This document shows, in pieces, positions 15,685 through 26,191 of a stretch of DNA of 64,000 nt. How positions within the stretch are numbered: the stretch's first letter is position 1; every line of letters starts with the position of its first letter. The stretch covers positions 62,001 to 126,000 of the forward strand of contig PLHW01000075.1 of the NCBI GenBank assembly GCA_003139095.1, written 5' to 3'. The position numbers were made by a program, and so were the translations under genes. This stretch comes from Acidobacteriaceae bacterium (GTDB lineage: Bacteria > Acidobacteriota > Terriglobia > Terriglobales > Acidobacteriaceae). Under the pieces are notes generated by a model. It made no database searches and had not been told where the DNA came from. It worked only from the letters and a program-made list of their open reading frames with translations.

Positions 15685-18039
15685 ATGGCTGACGTAACTC
15701 TCATTGTCGATGGCAAGAAGGTCACGGCTCCGGCAGGGACTTTGCTGATCGAGGCCTGCAAGTCCGCCGGCATCGAGGTGCCTTCGTTTTGCTATTACCC
15801 CGGGCTCTCGCTTCAGGGCGCTTGCCGCATGTGCGTTGTAAAAGTCGAGAAGATGCCCAAGTTGCAAACCGCCTGCACCACGGTGATCACCGAGGGCATG
15901 GTCGTTATCACCGACAGCGAGGAGGTTCGGCAGTCGCGCAAGGCGATGGTTGAACTCTTGCTCGGCAACCATCCGCTGGATTGCCCGGTGTGCGATGCGG
16001 GCGGCGAATGCGAATTGCAGGACATGGCGTTTTCCTACGGCGCGCCCGAATCCAGATACACCGAGGCGAAGAACCATCGCGAAGAGCAGCAATGGTCGCC
16101 CGTCGTCTACTTTGACCGGCCGCGCTGCATTTTGTGTTATCGCTGCGTGCGCGTTTGTGGCGAGGGCATGGATGTTTGGGCGCTCGGCGTGCAGAATCGC
16201 GGCGTCAGTTCGATCATCGCGCCGAATCAGAGCGATCACCTCGAATGCGAAGAGTGCGGCATGTGCATCGACATCTGCCCGGTCGGCGCGCTCACTTCGG
16301 GCGCTTATCGCTACAAGACGCGGCCATGGGAAATGAATCACGTCGGCACGGTCTGCACGCACTGCGGCGACGGCTGCAAGACCACGCTCGGCGTGCGCCG
16401 CAGCGATACTGGCATGGAAATCGTGCGCGGCGACAACCGCGACAAAAGCGGCATTAACAATGATTTTCTCTGCATCAAGGGCCGCTACGCCTTCGACTTT
16501 GCGCACAATGAAGAGCGCCTGATGCAGCCGCTGATTCGCAAGAATGGAAAGCTTGAGCCCTCAACATGGGAAGAGGCGTTTGAGCTCATCGGGCGGCGCT
16601 TCCGCGAGGTGCGCGACAAAGACGGCGGCCAGGCAATTGGCGTGATCGGCTCCACGCGCACGACCAACGAAGAAAATTATCTGCTCTCGAAGTTTGCGCG
16701 CGCGGTACTGAAGACGAACAATGTCGATCACCATCGCAGCGCCGACTTCCCTGCCCTGGCGGCGGCGTTGCACGGCAAACCGGGAAAGACCGCGACGATG
16801 CGCGATGTGCTCACCGCGCCCGCGATTCTGCTGATCGGCAACGATGCGACCAACCAGCATCCGCTGCTCGCCTGGCAGATTCGCACCAACGTGCGGCTGC
16901 GCTCGGCGAAGCTCTACGTCATCAATTCGGCAGAAATTAAGTTGAAGAAGCAGGCTGCTGGATTTGCGTTACTGCCGGCTGGAGCCGACGCAAAAGCAGT
17001 AGCATTTCTTTCCGGCGACGATTCCGTGCTTGATTCGCTCGCCGCCGCCGGGACCGCCCGCGACGCATGGACCGCGCTGCGCGACCAGGTCCGCGGCGAG
17101 CAAAATCTGGTAATCGCGTTCGGCTCAGAACTGCGCGGCGCCGATATCGAAAAACTCGCCGCATTTGCCTCCACGCTTACGGGCGCGAAACTCATCTGCC
17201 TCGCCGACTATTCCAATTCGCGCGGCGCCAGCGACATGGGCCTCTATCCCGATCTGCTGCCCGGATACGAGCCCGCCGCCAGCGCAAGTAAGTTCCAACA
17301 GGAGTGGGGCTCGCTTCCCGCCGAAAAGGGCCTGACGCTCCCTGAAATGATCGACGCGGCGAAGGACGGCAAGCTGAAGGCTCTCTACGTTGTCGGGGCC
17401 AATCCGGTCGGCCGCCTTGGCATCGACCCCTTCCTGCTCTCGAAAAGTTTCGTCGTCGTGCAGGACATGTTCCTGACGGAAACCGCCCGGATCGCCGATG
17501 TGGTTTTGCCGTCGGCCAACGCCTACGAAAAGTCTGGCACTTGCACTAACACATGCGGTGACCTGCAACTGGTGAAAAAAGCGGGCGAGGTCACTGACTG
17601 CAAGCCCGACTTCGAGATGATCGTGCGCATCGCCGACGCGATGGGCTTCGACGTGCGCGGCCTGGTTCCCTTCGGCGGCGGCACGCATTCGGACATGGGC
17701 CAGACCCGCGGCGCGCAATCGGGCGAGGCCGACCGGCACGCGGTGTGGCTCGAAGCGCATAACCTTGAGCCGAAGATGACGCCGTTCGATCCAATGGCAA
17801 TTCTCGACGAGATTCAGCGCGTGGTCGCAGGCTACGATGTTTCGCGCGTCAACCTGCTAGCGGGCGCTGATCAGCACATTGAAATTGCCGAGGGCGGCGC
17901 CGGCGCAATTCACAAACCGGAGTTGATCGTTCCGGCCAACGACGGCCTGTTCAGCTCGGGAACGTTAGGACGCTATTCGAAGACTTTGAATTCGGTTATG
18001 GAAAACAGATCCGCTGATGTAGAAGTTGCGGCGGACTAG
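15685..18039 (+). CDS. nuoG: NADH-quinone oxidoreductase subunit G
   Basis: 784 residues. In order: an N-terminal [2Fe-2S] domain (CKSAGIEVPSFCYYPG, GACRMC, QTAC), the His-ligated cluster motif HPLDCPVCDAGGECELQD, two [4Fe-4S] motifs (CILCYRCVRVC and CEECGMCIDICPVGAL), then a molybdopterin-oxidoreductase-like domain without catalytic use. CTHCGDGCK followed by LCIKGR gives the four cysteines of the extra N7 cluster found in E. coli and Thermus but missing in mitochondria. The C-terminal part is Ala-rich and less conserved. Starts 15 bases after nuoF. Confidence 0.95.
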   Translation: MADVTLIVDGKKVTAPAGTLLIEACKSAGIEVPSFCYYPGLSLQGACRMCVVKVEKMPKLQTACTTVITEGMVVITDSEEVRQSRKAMVELLLGNHPLDCPVCDAGGECELQDMAFSYGAPESRYTEAKNHREEQQWSPVVYFDRPRCILCYRCVRVCGEGMDVWALGVQNRGVSSIIAPNQSDHLECEECGMCIDICPVGALTSGAYRYKTRPWEMNHVGTVCTHCGDGCKTTLGVRRSDTGMEIVRGDNRDKSGINNDFLCIKGRYAFDFAHNEERLMQPLIRKNGKLEPSTWEEAFELIGRRFREVRDKDGGQAIGVIGSTRTTNEENYLLSKFARAVLKTNNVDHHRSADFPALAAALHGKPGKTATMRDVLTAPAILLIGNDATNQHPLLAWQIRTNVRLRSAKLYVINSAEIKLKKQAAGFALLPAGADAKAVAFLSGDDSVLDSLAAAGTARDAWTALRDQVRGEQNLVIAFGSELRGADIEKLAAFASTLTGAKLICLADYSNSRGASDMGLYPDLLPGYEPAASASKFQQEWGSLPAEKGLTLPEMIDAAKDGKLKALYVVGANPVGRLGIDPFLLSKSFVVVQDMFLTETARIADVVLPSANAYEKSGTCTNTCGDLQLVKKAGEVTDCKPDFEMIVRIADAMGFDVRGLVPFGGGTHSDMGQTRGAQSGEADRHAVWLEAHNLEPKMTPFDPMAILDEIQRVVAGYDVSRVNLLAGADQHIEIAEGGAGAIHKPELIVPANDGLFSSGTLGRYSKTLNSVMENRSADVEVAAD

Positions 18040-18077
18040 CGGCGCCGAATAGAAGCATAGAAGCTAAGACCAAATGC

Positions 18078-18097
18078 CGCGGGCGAGGGCGCCCGCG
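18078..18097. repeat. GC-rich palindrome before nuoH
   Basis: An 8-base-pair perfect stem CGCGGGCG / CGCCCGCG with the four-base loop AGGG, in the 70-base spacer between nuoG and nuoH. It resembles REP-like palindromes with the gggcgagggcgcccg core. It could stabilise or pause the polycistronic mRNA between the peripheral-arm and membrane-arm genes. Confidence 0.5.
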
Positions 18098-18109
18098 CCA
18101 CAAGATTCG

Positions 18110-19126
18110 ATGAGCATAACGACGTTCGCCATCATTTCGATTATCAAGTCGCTTGCCGTGATTGGCGTGCTGCTGACGGCCGTGGCCTACAGCGTGTGGC
18201 TGGAACGCAAGGTGTCGGCGCGCATCCAGAACCGCTGGGGCCCCACTCGCGTCGGCCCATTTGGGCTGCTGCAGCCGCTCGCCGACGGCGTCAAATTCAT
18301 CTTTAAAGAAGACCTCACGCAGCCACACGTGTACAAACCGCTTTACATCGCGGCGCCGATGATCGCGATGGTTTTCGCCATCACGTCTATTTCGGTCATC
18401 CCGTTTGGCAACTGGGTCAACATCGGGCCGTGGGGCACGTACCTGCAAATTACCGACCTCAACATCGGCCTGCTGGTCGTGCTGGGCATCACTTCGATGG
18501 GCGTTTATGGAGTTGCGCTCGCCGGCTGGGCCTCGAACAATAAATATTCGCTGCTCGGCGGACTGCGTGCCAGCGCGCAGATGGTGAGCTACGAAGTTTC
18601 GCTTGGCCTGTCACTGGTGGGCGTGCTGATCATCGCCGGTAGCCTCAGCCTGCGCAACATCGTCGACGCGCAGCGGCATTTGCACTGGAACATTTTTCTT
18701 CAGCCCGTCGCGTTTTTTATTTATCTGATTTCAGCGTATGCGGAGACGAACCGCACGCCCTTCGATTTGCCCGAAGCGGAGTCGGAGCTGGTTGCTGGCT
18801 ACCACACGGAATACAGCGCGATGAAATTTGCCATGTTCTTCATGGCCGAGTACGCCAACATGGTGACGGTCGCGTGCCTGGCGACGCTGCTGTTTTTTGG
18901 CGGATGGCTGGGGCCCGTGTTCGGGCCGCCGCTTTTGCAGGCCGTGCTTCCCGTCCTCTGGTTTTGCCTGAAAGTTTTCTTTTTCATGTTTCTGTATGTG
19001 TGGGTACGCTGGACGCTGCCGCGGTTTCGCTATGACCAACTCATGGCGTTTGGGTGGAAGGTTCTGCTGCCGCTGGCGGTTGCGAATATCGTGGTCACCG
19101 CGCTGATCGTGGCGTGGAGAGCTTAA
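18110..19126 (+). CDS. nuoH: NADH-quinone oxidoreductase subunit H
   Basis: 338 residues from ATG 18110; the in-frame ATG at 18074 would encode a palindromic repeat and is rejected. About eight membrane helices. Signature loops are [23 protein letters not shown] and [28 protein letters not shown], both lining the quinone entry channel next to NuoA and NuoB/D. Followed after two bases by nuoJ; nuoI, which usually sits between them, is absent. Confidence 0.96.
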   Translation: MSITTFAIISIIKSLAVIGVLLTAVAYSVWLERKVSARIQNRWGPTRVGPFGLLQPLADGVKFIFKEDLTQPHVYKPLYIAAPMIAMVFAITSISVIPFGNWVNIGPWGTYLQITDLNIGLLVVLGITSMGVYGVALAGWASNNKYSLLGGLRASAQMVSYEVSLGLSLVGVLIIAGSLSLRNIVDAQRHLHWNIFLQPVAFFIYLISAYAETNRTPFDLPEAESELVAGYHTEYSAMKFAMFFMAEYANMVTVACLATLLFFGGWLGPVFGPPLLQAVLPVLWFCLKVFFFMFLYVWVRWTLPRFRYDQLMAFGWKVLLPLAVANIVVTALIVAWRA

Positions 19127-19128
19127 AG

Positions 19129-19719
19129 ATGCTCCACTTAATTCTATTTCTCTTTTTCGGCGCAATCTGCGTGGCGGGAGCGGTCAACCTGCTGGTGCAG
19201 AGCCATCCCATCAACAGCGCGCTCTCGTTGATCGTAGTGATGGCCTCACTGGCGGCCGAATATCTGTTGCTGGGGGCCGAGTTCGTTGCCGCCGTGCAGG
19301 TCATTGTTTACGCAGGCGCCATCATGGTGCTGTTCGTCATCACGATCATGCTGTTGAACGCCGGCGCTGAACAGCACACCAAAGGCAGCCGCGTAGCCAT
19401 TTTGATTGGCGTTCCCGGCGCGCTGATCGGCGCTGTGCTCGTTGCCTGGACGCTGCTGACGCGCGGCCATACCGGCTCGGTCGCCATGGGCGCGCTGCCT
19501 GGCAGCCCGCAGGATATTGCGCGGCTTCTGTTTCACGAATTTCTGCTGCCCTTTGAAATTACGTCCGTGCTGATTCTGATTGCGATCATGGGCGCGGTCG
19601 TGCTGGCGAGTCGGCCGGAAGCGATCGCGCGCCGCCATACCGAATCCCATCAACCGGATCCGCTTCCGCAGGAGCGGCAGCCGGCGCCGCAACTCGTCGG
19701 CTCGGGAAAGGAGCACTAG
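19129..19719 (+). CDS. nuoJ: NADH-quinone oxidoreductase subunit J
   Basis: 196 residues from ATG 19129, with five membrane helices and the family motif [21 protein letters not shown], the helix carrying the pi-bulge important for coupling. The C-terminal tail of about 35 residues (ending QLVGSGKEH) is hydrophilic. NuoJ joins NuoA, H and K at the base of the membrane arm. The ORF is open into nuoH upstream, but the hydrophobic N-terminus fixes the start. Confidence 0.93.
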   Translation: MLHLILFLFFGAICVAGAVNLLVQSHPINSALSLIVVMASLAAEYLLLGAEFVAAVQVIVYAGAIMVLFVITIMLLNAGAEQHTKGSRVAILIGVPGALIGAVLVAWTLLTRGHTGSVAMGALPGSPQDIARLLFHEFLLPFEITSVLILIAIMGAVVLASRPEAIARRHTESHQPDPLPQERQPAPQLVGSGKEH

Positions 19720-19723
19720 GAAG

Positions 19724-20026
19724 ATGGTTCCTCTCTCTTACTATCTCGTGCTCAGCGGATTCCTCTTCGTGTGCGGCGTGCTTGGCTTTCTCATCAAGCG
19801 CAACATTATTACCATCTTCATGTCGATCGAACTGATGCTCAACGGCGTGAATTTGTCGTTCGTGGCGTTTGCCGCGCAGTGGCACTCGCTCAGCGGGCAG
19901 ATCTTCGTCTTCTTCGTGATGGTCGTTGCCGCGGCTGAAGCGGCCGTCGGTCTGGCCATCATCATCGCCGTCTATCGCACGCGTGAAACTTTGAACGTCG
20001 ACCAGGTGAACCTGCTCAAGCTATGA
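19724..20026 (+). CDS. nuoK: NADH-quinone oxidoreductase subunit K
   Basis: 100 residues, three membrane helices, the usual size. [21 protein letters not shown] carries the conserved glutamate in helix 2, and [14 protein letters not shown] that in helix 3; both take part in proton transfer. Its stop codon overlaps the nuoL start as ATGA. Confidence 0.95.
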   Translation: MVPLSYYLVLSGFLFVCGVLGFLIKRNIITIFMSIELMLNGVNLSFVAFAAQWHSLSGQIFVFFVMVVAAAEAAVGLAIIIAVYRTRETLNVDQVNLLKL

Positions 20027-22017
20027 CGCCGAATCCTTATCTCTGGCTCATTCCGATCCTGCCGCTGGCCGGCGCGGCCATCAATGGCTTCTTCGGACGC
20101 CAGTCGTCGAAGAGGGCAATCACGGCCGTGGCGCTCACTTTTTGCGGCGCGGCGTTTGCGGTGGCTCTGTTCATCGCGTTCCGCTTCTCGTCCGAAGCCG
20201 CTCCTTATTATTTCGACCTCGCGCACTGGCTGCGCTCCGGCGACTTCCACGTCGATTTCAGCTTCTACCTCGATCAGCTTTCGCTCGTTATGATGCTCGT
20301 CGTCACCGGCGTCGGCTTTCTCATCCACATTTATTCGGTCGGCTACATGTGGGATGACGACGGCTACTACCGCTTCATGGCCTACATGAACCTGTTCATG
20401 TTTTTCATGCTGACGTTGGTGCTGGCCAAGAATTATCTGATGATGTTCATTGGCTGGGAGGGCGTCGGCCTGGCATCGTATCTGCTGATCGGATTCTGGT
20501 TCCTCAAAGATTCCGCCGCGTCCGCCGGGAAAAAAGCATTCATCGTTAACCGCATTGGCGACTTTGGATTCCTGATCGCGCTGTTCCTGATGATCAAGCA
20601 TTTTGGGACGCTGGATTTCCCGGCGCTGTTTGCGAAAATTCAGCCGCTCGGAGTGGAGACTGCCGGGGCCGGACTGCTTACGGCCATCGGTCTGCTGCTC
20701 ATGGTCGGCGCGGCGGGCAAGTCTGCGCAGATTCCGCTCTACGTCTGGCTTCCCGACGCTATGGAAGGCCCGACACCGGTCTCTGCGTTGATCCACGCGG
20801 CCACTATGGTGACGGCAGGCGTCTACATGGTCGCCCGCTCGCACGTAATTTTCGAGCGCGCACCGTCGGCCCTGACCGTGGTCGCCATCATCGGCACGCT
20901 AACCGCGATCTTCGCCGCGACCATCGGCATCGCGCAAACTGACATCAAGAAAGTTCTCGCCTACTCCACCGTCTCGCAACTCGGTTACATGTTCATGGCT
21001 TGCGGCGTGGGAGCATTCTCGGCCGGCATCTTCCACCTGATGACCCATGCGTTCTTCAAAGGCCTGCTGTTCCTCGCGGCGGGGTCGGTGATTCATGGCG
21101 TCGGCGGCGAGCAGGATATGCGCAAGATGGGCGGCCTCCGGCGCTACATGCCCATCACGTTCATCACGATGGGCATTGGCACGCTGGCGATCGCGGGCAT
21201 TCCGGGCCTGGCAGGATTCTTCTCGAAGGACGAGATTTTGTGGAAGGCCTACTCCCAGGGTAGCTGGGTTTACTGGCTGATCGGCGTGATCACCGCTTTC
21301 ATCACGTCCTTCTATATGTTCCGGCTGATGTACATGACTTTCGGCGGCGATTATCGCGGAGGCTCGGAACATTACGAACACAGCCATAACAGCCATGGGC
21401 ACGGGCATGGCGATGCCCACGGACATGACGCACACGGCCATGGCGAGCCGCATGAAAGCCCTTGGGTCATGCTCGCGCCGCTGGTGATTCTCGCGTTTCT
21501 CTCGGTGGTCGGCGGCTGGATCGGAATCGGCGGGCGCTTCGAACATTTTCTGGCACCCGTGTTTCAATCTGCGCCCGCAGCGGAACTCGCGCACGAAACT
21601 GGTGGCGAAGGAGCCAATCAGTTCACCGAGAAGCTGCTGATGGGTGTCTCCATCCTGGCTGCGTTTGGGGGATGGTTCTTCGCGTATCTGCTTTACAGCA
21701 GCAAGCCGCAATTGCCGGCGCGCATCGCGCGGGCTTTGGGCGGCCTGTATGAAGCGGTGGCGCACAAGTACTACATTGACGAGCTGTATGCAGTGCTGTT
21801 CGTCAAGCCACTGATCGACGGCTCGACTGAGATTCTGTGGCACGGCGTTGACCAGGGCGTGATCGACGCGACCGTCAACAACTCTGCCGTCGCCGCGCGC
21901 GAGGTCTCTGATGAAGTGCGCCACATGCAGTCCGGCAACCTGCGCTCCTATGCCGGATGGGTCGCCGCCGGCGGCGCCTGCGTGATCGCCTACATGGTTT
22001 GGATGGGAATTCGATGA
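20023..22017 (+). CDS. nuoL: NADH-quinone oxidoreductase subunit L
   Basis: 664 residues, the largest antiporter-like subunit. Key pieces are [54 protein letters not shown] split over the discontinuous helix, and [25 protein letters not shown]. About 16 membrane helices with a long C-terminal lateral helix. Residues about 447-480 form a striking histidine-rich loop ([20 protein letters not shown]). Coupled to nuoK by a four-base overlap. Confidence 0.96.
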   Translation: MTPNPYLWLIPILPLAGAAINGFFGRQSSKRAITAVALTFCGAAFAVALFIAFRFSSEAAPYYFDLAHWLRSGDFHVDFSFYLDQLSLVMMLVVTGVGFLIHIYSVGYMWDDDGYYRFMAYMNLFMFFMLTLVLAKNYLMMFIGWEGVGLASYLLIGFWFLKDSAASAGKKAFIVNRIGDFGFLIALFLMIKHFGTLDFPALFAKIQPLGVETAGAGLLTAIGLLLMVGAAGKSAQIPLYVWLPDAMEGPTPVSALIHAATMVTAGVYMVARSHVIFERAPSALTVVAIIGTLTAIFAATIGIAQTDIKKVLAYSTVSQLGYMFMACGVGAFSAGIFHLMTHAFFKGLLFLAAGSVIHGVGGEQDMRKMGGLRRYMPITFITMGIGTLAIAGIPGLAGFFSKDEILWKAYSQGSWVYWLIGVITAFITSFYMFRLMYMTFGGDYRGGSEHYEHSHNSHGHGHGDAHGHDAHGHGEPHESPWVMLAPLVILAFLSVVGGWIGIGGRFEHFLAPVFQSAPAAELAHETGGEGANQFTEKLLMGVSILAAFGGWFFAYLLYSSKPQLPARIARALGGLYEAVAHKYYIDELYAVLFVKPLIDGSTEILWHGVDQGVIDATVNNSAVAAREVSDEVRHMQSGNLRSYAGWVAAGGACVIAYMVWMGIR

Positions 22018-22027
22018 GGAAAGCCCG

Positions 22028-23545
22028 ATGAACACTGCCAGCCTCAATCCGATCGTGCTCACGCTGGTGACTTTCATTCCCGCGTTCGGGGGCCTGCTCA
22101 TTCTCTTCATCCCGCGCCGCGACCGCGACATCAAACTGTTCGCGCTCGTCATCTCGCTCCTGGCCTTCGTCGCGTCGCTGCATTTGCCGGTGCACCTGCA
22201 TCGCAACCTGGCGGGCTTTCAATTCGAAATCGATAAGCCCTGGATCGCCAGCCCCAACATTCATTACCACATGGGCATTGACGGAATCTCCGTGTGGCTC
22301 GTCGTTTTGACTACGTTCCTCACGCCGCTCTGCGTGCTGATTTCGTGGAAGTCGATTCACGAGCGGGTGAAGGAATTCTTCATCCTGCTGCTGCTGCTTG
22401 AAACCGCGCTGATCGGCGTATTCACCTCGCTCGACCTGTTCCTGTTTTATTTTTTCTGGGAAGCGACGCTCATCCCGATGGCGCTCTTGATCGGCATGTA
22501 CGGCCACGGGCGCAAGGTCTACGCCGCCGTAAAGTATTTCCTGTTTACGATGATCGGCTCGATGTTCATGCTGGCCGCCATTTTGTGGCTGTATGCCAAG
22601 GTCGGCAGTTTTGATTTCGTCATCATCCAAAACGCAATTCGCAGCGGGAGCATCGCAAATTTCCCGGCCGCCGCGAACTGGCTCTTCCTCGGCTTCTTCA
22701 TCGCCTTCGCCGTCAAAGTTCCGCTGTTCCCGCTGCACACATGGCTGCCTGACGCGCACGTCGAAGCGCCCACCGCCGGCTCCGTGCTGCTGGCGGGCGT
22801 TTTGCTGAAGATGGGCACTTACGGGCTGCTGCGCTTCAATCTCTCGCTCTTCCCTGAGCAGGCGCGCCACAACGCGCCCTGGATCATGGTTCTTGCGCTG
22901 ATCGGCATCATCTATGGCGCGCTGGTTTCGCTCGTACAGCCGAACATGAAAAAGCTGATCGCCTACTCTTCGGTCAGCCACCTCGGCTTCGTCGTGCTCG
23001 GCATCTTCAGCTTCACCACCGCCGGCCTGAACGGAGCCATGTTCATCATGCTCTCCCACGGCGTCGCCACTGGCGGACTGTTCATGCTGGCCGGCATTTT
23101 GTACGAGCGCCGCCATACCTACGAGATCACCGAGTTCGGTGGCCTGGCAACGCCCATGCCGAAGTACGCGACGTTCTTCCTCGTCACGGTTCTCGCCTCG
23201 GTCGGCCTGCCGCTTCTCAACGGCTTCATCGGCGAATTTCTCGTGCTTAGCGGAGCTTTCCAGGCCCGGCCCATTTACGGCATTCTGGCCGCCACGGGCG
23301 TCATCTGGAGCGCCTGCTACCTGCTCTGGATGTATCAGCGCGTCTTCTACGGCAAAGTGACGCATGAGGTGAACAACACGCTGCCCGACTTAAATCTGCG
23401 TGAAAAAACCGCCCTCGTGCCCATCGCCGTCGCCGCCGTCGTGATGGGCGTCGCGCCGATTATGTGGCTCAACGCCATCGATCCCGCAGTGCAAGCGGCC
23501 CTTGCGCCCTACGTGCAATTGGCAGCCAAGGTGGTGGGCCAATGA
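22028..23545 (+). CDS. nuoM: NADH-quinone oxidoreductase subunit M
   Basis: 505 residues, about 14 membrane helices. LFYFFWEATLIPMALLIGMYG holds the conserved glutamate, AVKVPLFPLHTWLPDAHVEAP the central lysine and broken helix, and YSSVSHLGFVVLGIFSFT the family signature. Middle antiporter-like proton channel of complex I. The stop overlaps the nuoN ATG by four bases. Confidence 0.96.
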   Translation: MNTASLNPIVLTLVTFIPAFGGLLILFIPRRDRDIKLFALVISLLAFVASLHLPVHLHRNLAGFQFEIDKPWIASPNIHYHMGIDGISVWLVVLTTFLTPLCVLISWKSIHERVKEFFILLLLLETALIGVFTSLDLFLFYFFWEATLIPMALLIGMYGHGRKVYAAVKYFLFTMIGSMFMLAAILWLYAKVGSFDFVIIQNAIRSGSIANFPAAANWLFLGFFIAFAVKVPLFPLHTWLPDAHVEAPTAGSVLLAGVLLKMGTYGLLRFNLSLFPEQARHNAPWIMVLALIGIIYGALVSLVQPNMKKLIAYSSVSHLGFVVLGIFSFTTAGLNGAMFIMLSHGVATGGLFMLAGILYERRHTYEITEFGGLATPMPKYATFFLVTVLASVGLPLLNGFIGEFLVLSGAFQARPIYGILAATGVIWSACYLLWMYQRVFYGKVTHEVNNTLPDLNLREKTALVPIAVAAVVMGVAPIMWLNAIDPAVQAALAPYVQLAAKVVGQ

Positions 23546-25098
23546 CAATCACAATGATGACGGCTCACTTCCCTGCTCTGCTGGCGGCAGGAACGTTTGC
23601 GACTCCGGCGCTCGACGATTACCTGCGCATTCTGCCCGAACTCGTTCTCTCGATCTTCGGCATGATCGTCATGGTCATCGATCCGCTACTCGACCCGGAA
23701 CGCAATCAAAAGCCGCTGGGCACCATCGCGCTCATCGGCGCAATCGCCGCGCTCGGCTCGGCCTTCATTATGGCCGGGCATCCCGGCACGGCGTTTTCCG
23801 GCGAGGTGCAGGTCGACAGCTTCAGCATCTTCTTCCACGTGCTCATCATCGCCATCGCCGCGGTCGTCATCCTCAGTTCGTACGAATACATGGCGGTGCA
23901 GCGCATTCGCGCCGGAGAATATTACGGCCTCATCCTCTTCGGCACGGTCGGCATGTGCCTGATGTCGTCGGCCATCGAACTGGTTCTCATTTTCATCGCG
24001 CTCGAAATTTCGTCGATCTCCACCTACGTGCTTGCCGGATTCCGCCGCCGCGACGCCGCCAGCAGCGAATCGTCGCTCAAATATTTTCTGCTCGGGTCGT
24101 TTGCCACGGCATTTTTTCTTTACGGCGTGGCCATGATGTTTGGCGCCACCGGATCGACCAGCATTCCCGTCATTCGCGAAGCCCTGCTGGCCGGCCAAAG
24201 CGGCCTGCTCGCCTATGTGGCCGTCGCGTTCATGTTCGTCGGCCTGGGCTTCAAAGTCGCCTCGGCTCCCTTCCACATCTGGACACCCGACGTCTACGAA
24301 GGCGCGCCCGCTCCCATCGTCGGCTTCATGTCGACCGCTCCTAAGGCCGCCGCCTTCGCCGTGCTGCTGCGCGTTCTGGTCGAAACCAAAGCCCCGGGCT
24401 GGTTCTGGCTGCTCTGGGTTTCGGCCGCGCTCTCCATGACGCTCGGCAACCTCGGCGCGCTCGTGCAGAACAATGTCAAGCGCCTGCTCGCCTACTCTTC
24501 CATCGCGCACGCCGGATACCTGCTCGCCGCCTTCGCCGCCCGGCCCGATCTCGGAGTCTCCGCGGCCATGTTCTACACCGCCAGCTATGCCGCCATGAAC
24601 GTCGGCGCGTTTGTGGTGGTCAGCCACTTCGCCAATCAGGGCGAGAAATATGTGACGCTCGAGGACTATGCCGGGCTCGGACGAAAATCGCCCGCGCTCG
24701 CCGCCATCTTCACCTTCTTTCTCATGTCGCTGATCGGCATCCCCATCACCGGCGGCTTCTTCGCCAAGTTCTACGTGCTGAATTCGGACCTCAAATCCGG
24801 CCTCGTGGGCCTGGCCATCATTCTGGTGCTCAACAGCGCAATCGGCGCCTATTACTACCTGCGCATCATCGTCATGATGTACATGCGCGAGCCGCGCGGC
24901 GACGTGCCCGTCACTACGATTCCGCTGGCGGCGGCCATTGCCATGGCGTTCTGTGTAGCTGCTACGCTCGCTCTAGGCATCTTCCCCGGCCGCGTGCTCG
25001 ACTACACGACGCAGTCCGCAGATCAGATTGTGCGGGGTGACGCGCCGCCCGTCTCGGTTCAGCAGATCGTGATACCGTTAGAGGCTGCTCCACGTTGA
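23542..25098 (+). CDS. nuoN: NADH-quinone oxidoreductase subunit N
   Basis: 518 residues from ATG 23542, which overlaps the nuoM stop. Motifs FIALEISSISTYVLAGFRR, VASAPFHIWTPDVYEGAPAP and NVKRLLAYSSIAHAGYLLA are the antiporter-like subunit's glutamate, lysine helix and signature. This is the last gene of the operon; no convincing hairpin terminator follows in the 140 bases before the RsbW-like gene. Confidence 0.96.
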   Translation: MTITMMTAHFPALLAAGTFATPALDDYLRILPELVLSIFGMIVMVIDPLLDPERNQKPLGTIALIGAIAALGSAFIMAGHPGTAFSGEVQVDSFSIFFHVLIIAIAAVVILSSYEYMAVQRIRAGEYYGLILFGTVGMCLMSSAIELVLIFIALEISSISTYVLAGFRRRDAASSESSLKYFLLGSFATAFFLYGVAMMFGATGSTSIPVIREALLAGQSGLLAYVAVAFMFVGLGFKVASAPFHIWTPDVYEGAPAPIVGFMSTAPKAAAFAVLLRVLVETKAPGWFWLLWVSAALSMTLGNLGALVQNNVKRLLAYSSIAHAGYLLAAFAARPDLGVSAAMFYTASYAAMNVGAFVVVSHFANQGEKYVTLEDYAGLGRKSPALAAIFTFFLMSLIGIPITGGFFAKFYVLNSDLKSGLVGLAIILVLNSAIGAYYYLRIIVMMYMREPRGDVPVTTIPLAAAIAMAFCVAATLALGIFPGRVLDYTTQSADQIVRGDAPPVSVQQIVIPLEAAPR

Positions 25099-25238
25099 CT
25101 TTTCTTTCTGTCACAGGCACACTTTTCAATTCGCCCGTGCGGCATGTGCGGCAAGACGGGTGACCAAAGCCTTGTTATCATAGCTGCGGCGTCAAAAGTA
25201 CCGGTGCGGCCCATGCCGGCTCAGGACTCATCTGCTCT

Positions 25239-25682
25239 ATGGCTCATGATCACGTCTCCTATACGCTCGATTCGACGTTGGAGACGGTGAATAACGCGGA
25301 AGAGACGGCGGGTCGCATGGCGGCTGCGGCGGGCTTTGACGACGAGGAGATCATGAAGATCTCCATGGCCGTGCGGGAAGCGGCCGTCAACGCAGTTTTG
25401 CATGGCAATGCGTACGACCCGAACAAAAAGGTGACGCTCGCGTTTGAGCGGACCGCCAGCGATCTGGTGATCACGATTCGGGACCAGGGCAAGGGACTGG
25501 AAGCCAGCAAGATTCCCGACCCGCTGGCGCCAGAGAACCTGATGAAGACCTCGGGCCGCGGCATTTTTCTTATCCGCTCGTTCATGGATGTGGTGGAGAT
25601 CCACCCCTCCCAGACGGGCACCGAACTTAGAATGATCAAGCATGTCCGCGGCAACGCGGAATCCAAGGAGGCTCTCCAGTGA
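25239..25682 (+). CDS. Anti-sigma regulatory factor, RsbW-like serine kinase (HATPase_c_2)
   Basis: 147 residues. GHKL ATPase boxes are visible: N-box [16 protein letters not shown]1 [14 protein letters not shown] and G2 [12 protein letters not shown]. Such kinases bind and inhibit a sigma factor and phosphorylate a STAS-domain antagonist, which is encoded immediately downstream. No sigma factor or PP2C phosphatase gene is in this neighbourhood, so the target is unknown. The end of the gene carries AAGGAGG (25665-25671), the ribosome site for the next gene. Confidence 0.88.
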   Translation: MAHDHVSYTLDSTLETVNNAEETAGRMAAAAGFDDEEIMKISMAVREAAVNAVLHGNAYDPNKKVTLAFERTASDLVITIRDQGKGLEASKIPDPLAPENLMKTSGRGIFLIRSFMDVVEIHPSQTGTELRMIKHVRGNAESKEALQ

Positions 25683-26026
25683 CCATGAAGTCCAGTACTC
25701 GACAGGTCGATGGCGTCACCATTGTCGACCTCAGCGGCCGGATCACCCTCGGCGAAGGCAGCGTCGTCCTGCGCGACACGGTTCGCGATCTGCTTTCCAA
25801 GGGTCAGAAGAAAATCCTGCTGAACCTCGGCGACGTGAATTATATCGATAGCTCCGGCATCGGCGAGCTCGTCAGCGCCTTCACCACCGCCAAGAATCAG
25901 GGCGGCGAACTCAAGCTGCTGAACCTCACCAAGAAGGTGCACGACCTGTTGCAGATCACCAAGCTTTATACCGTCTTCGACGTGAAAGACGATGAAGCGA
26001 GCGCGGTGAAGTCGTTCAACCACTAA
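25679..26026 (+). CDS. STAS-domain anti-sigma factor antagonist (RsbV-like)
   Basis: 115 residues. The core [20 protein letters not shown] contains the phosphorylatable serine of the RsbV/SpoIIAA family (DSSG). Start is GTG 25679, overlapping the kinase stop and 7 bases after AAGGAGG; an ATG two codons later is possible. It forms a two-gene partner-switching pair with the upstream kinase and is followed by a strong hairpin. Confidence 0.88.
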   Translation: MTMKSSTRQVDGVTIVDLSGRITLGEGSVVLRDTVRDLLSKGQKKILLNLGDVNYIDSSGIGELVSAFTTAKNQGGELKLLNLTKKVHDLLQITKLYTVFDVKDDEASAVKSFNH

Positions 26027-26050
26027 GAAGCTTCGAGACCGGAAAATCTG

Positions 26051-26077
26051 CCGAGCCGGAGGCTCTCTCCGGCTCGG
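26051..26077 (+). terminator. Hairpin after the RsbW/STAS pair
   Basis: A perfect 10-base-pair stem CCGAGCCGGA / TCCGGCTCGG with loop ggctctc, 24 bases after the STAS gene stop, followed by tgattcccttttc. The stem is strong but the U-run is short, so termination is likely though not certain. Confidence 0.65.
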
Positions 26078-26191
26078 TGATTCCCTTTTCGGGAAGTCAT
26101 TTACGAAAAACTTGCGGCCACGTTAGCGTCCGCTTGCGCGATCCCTCATAAAATCAAAGCTGAGACCGGCTGTCGAGAGCGGTCGCCGCTT

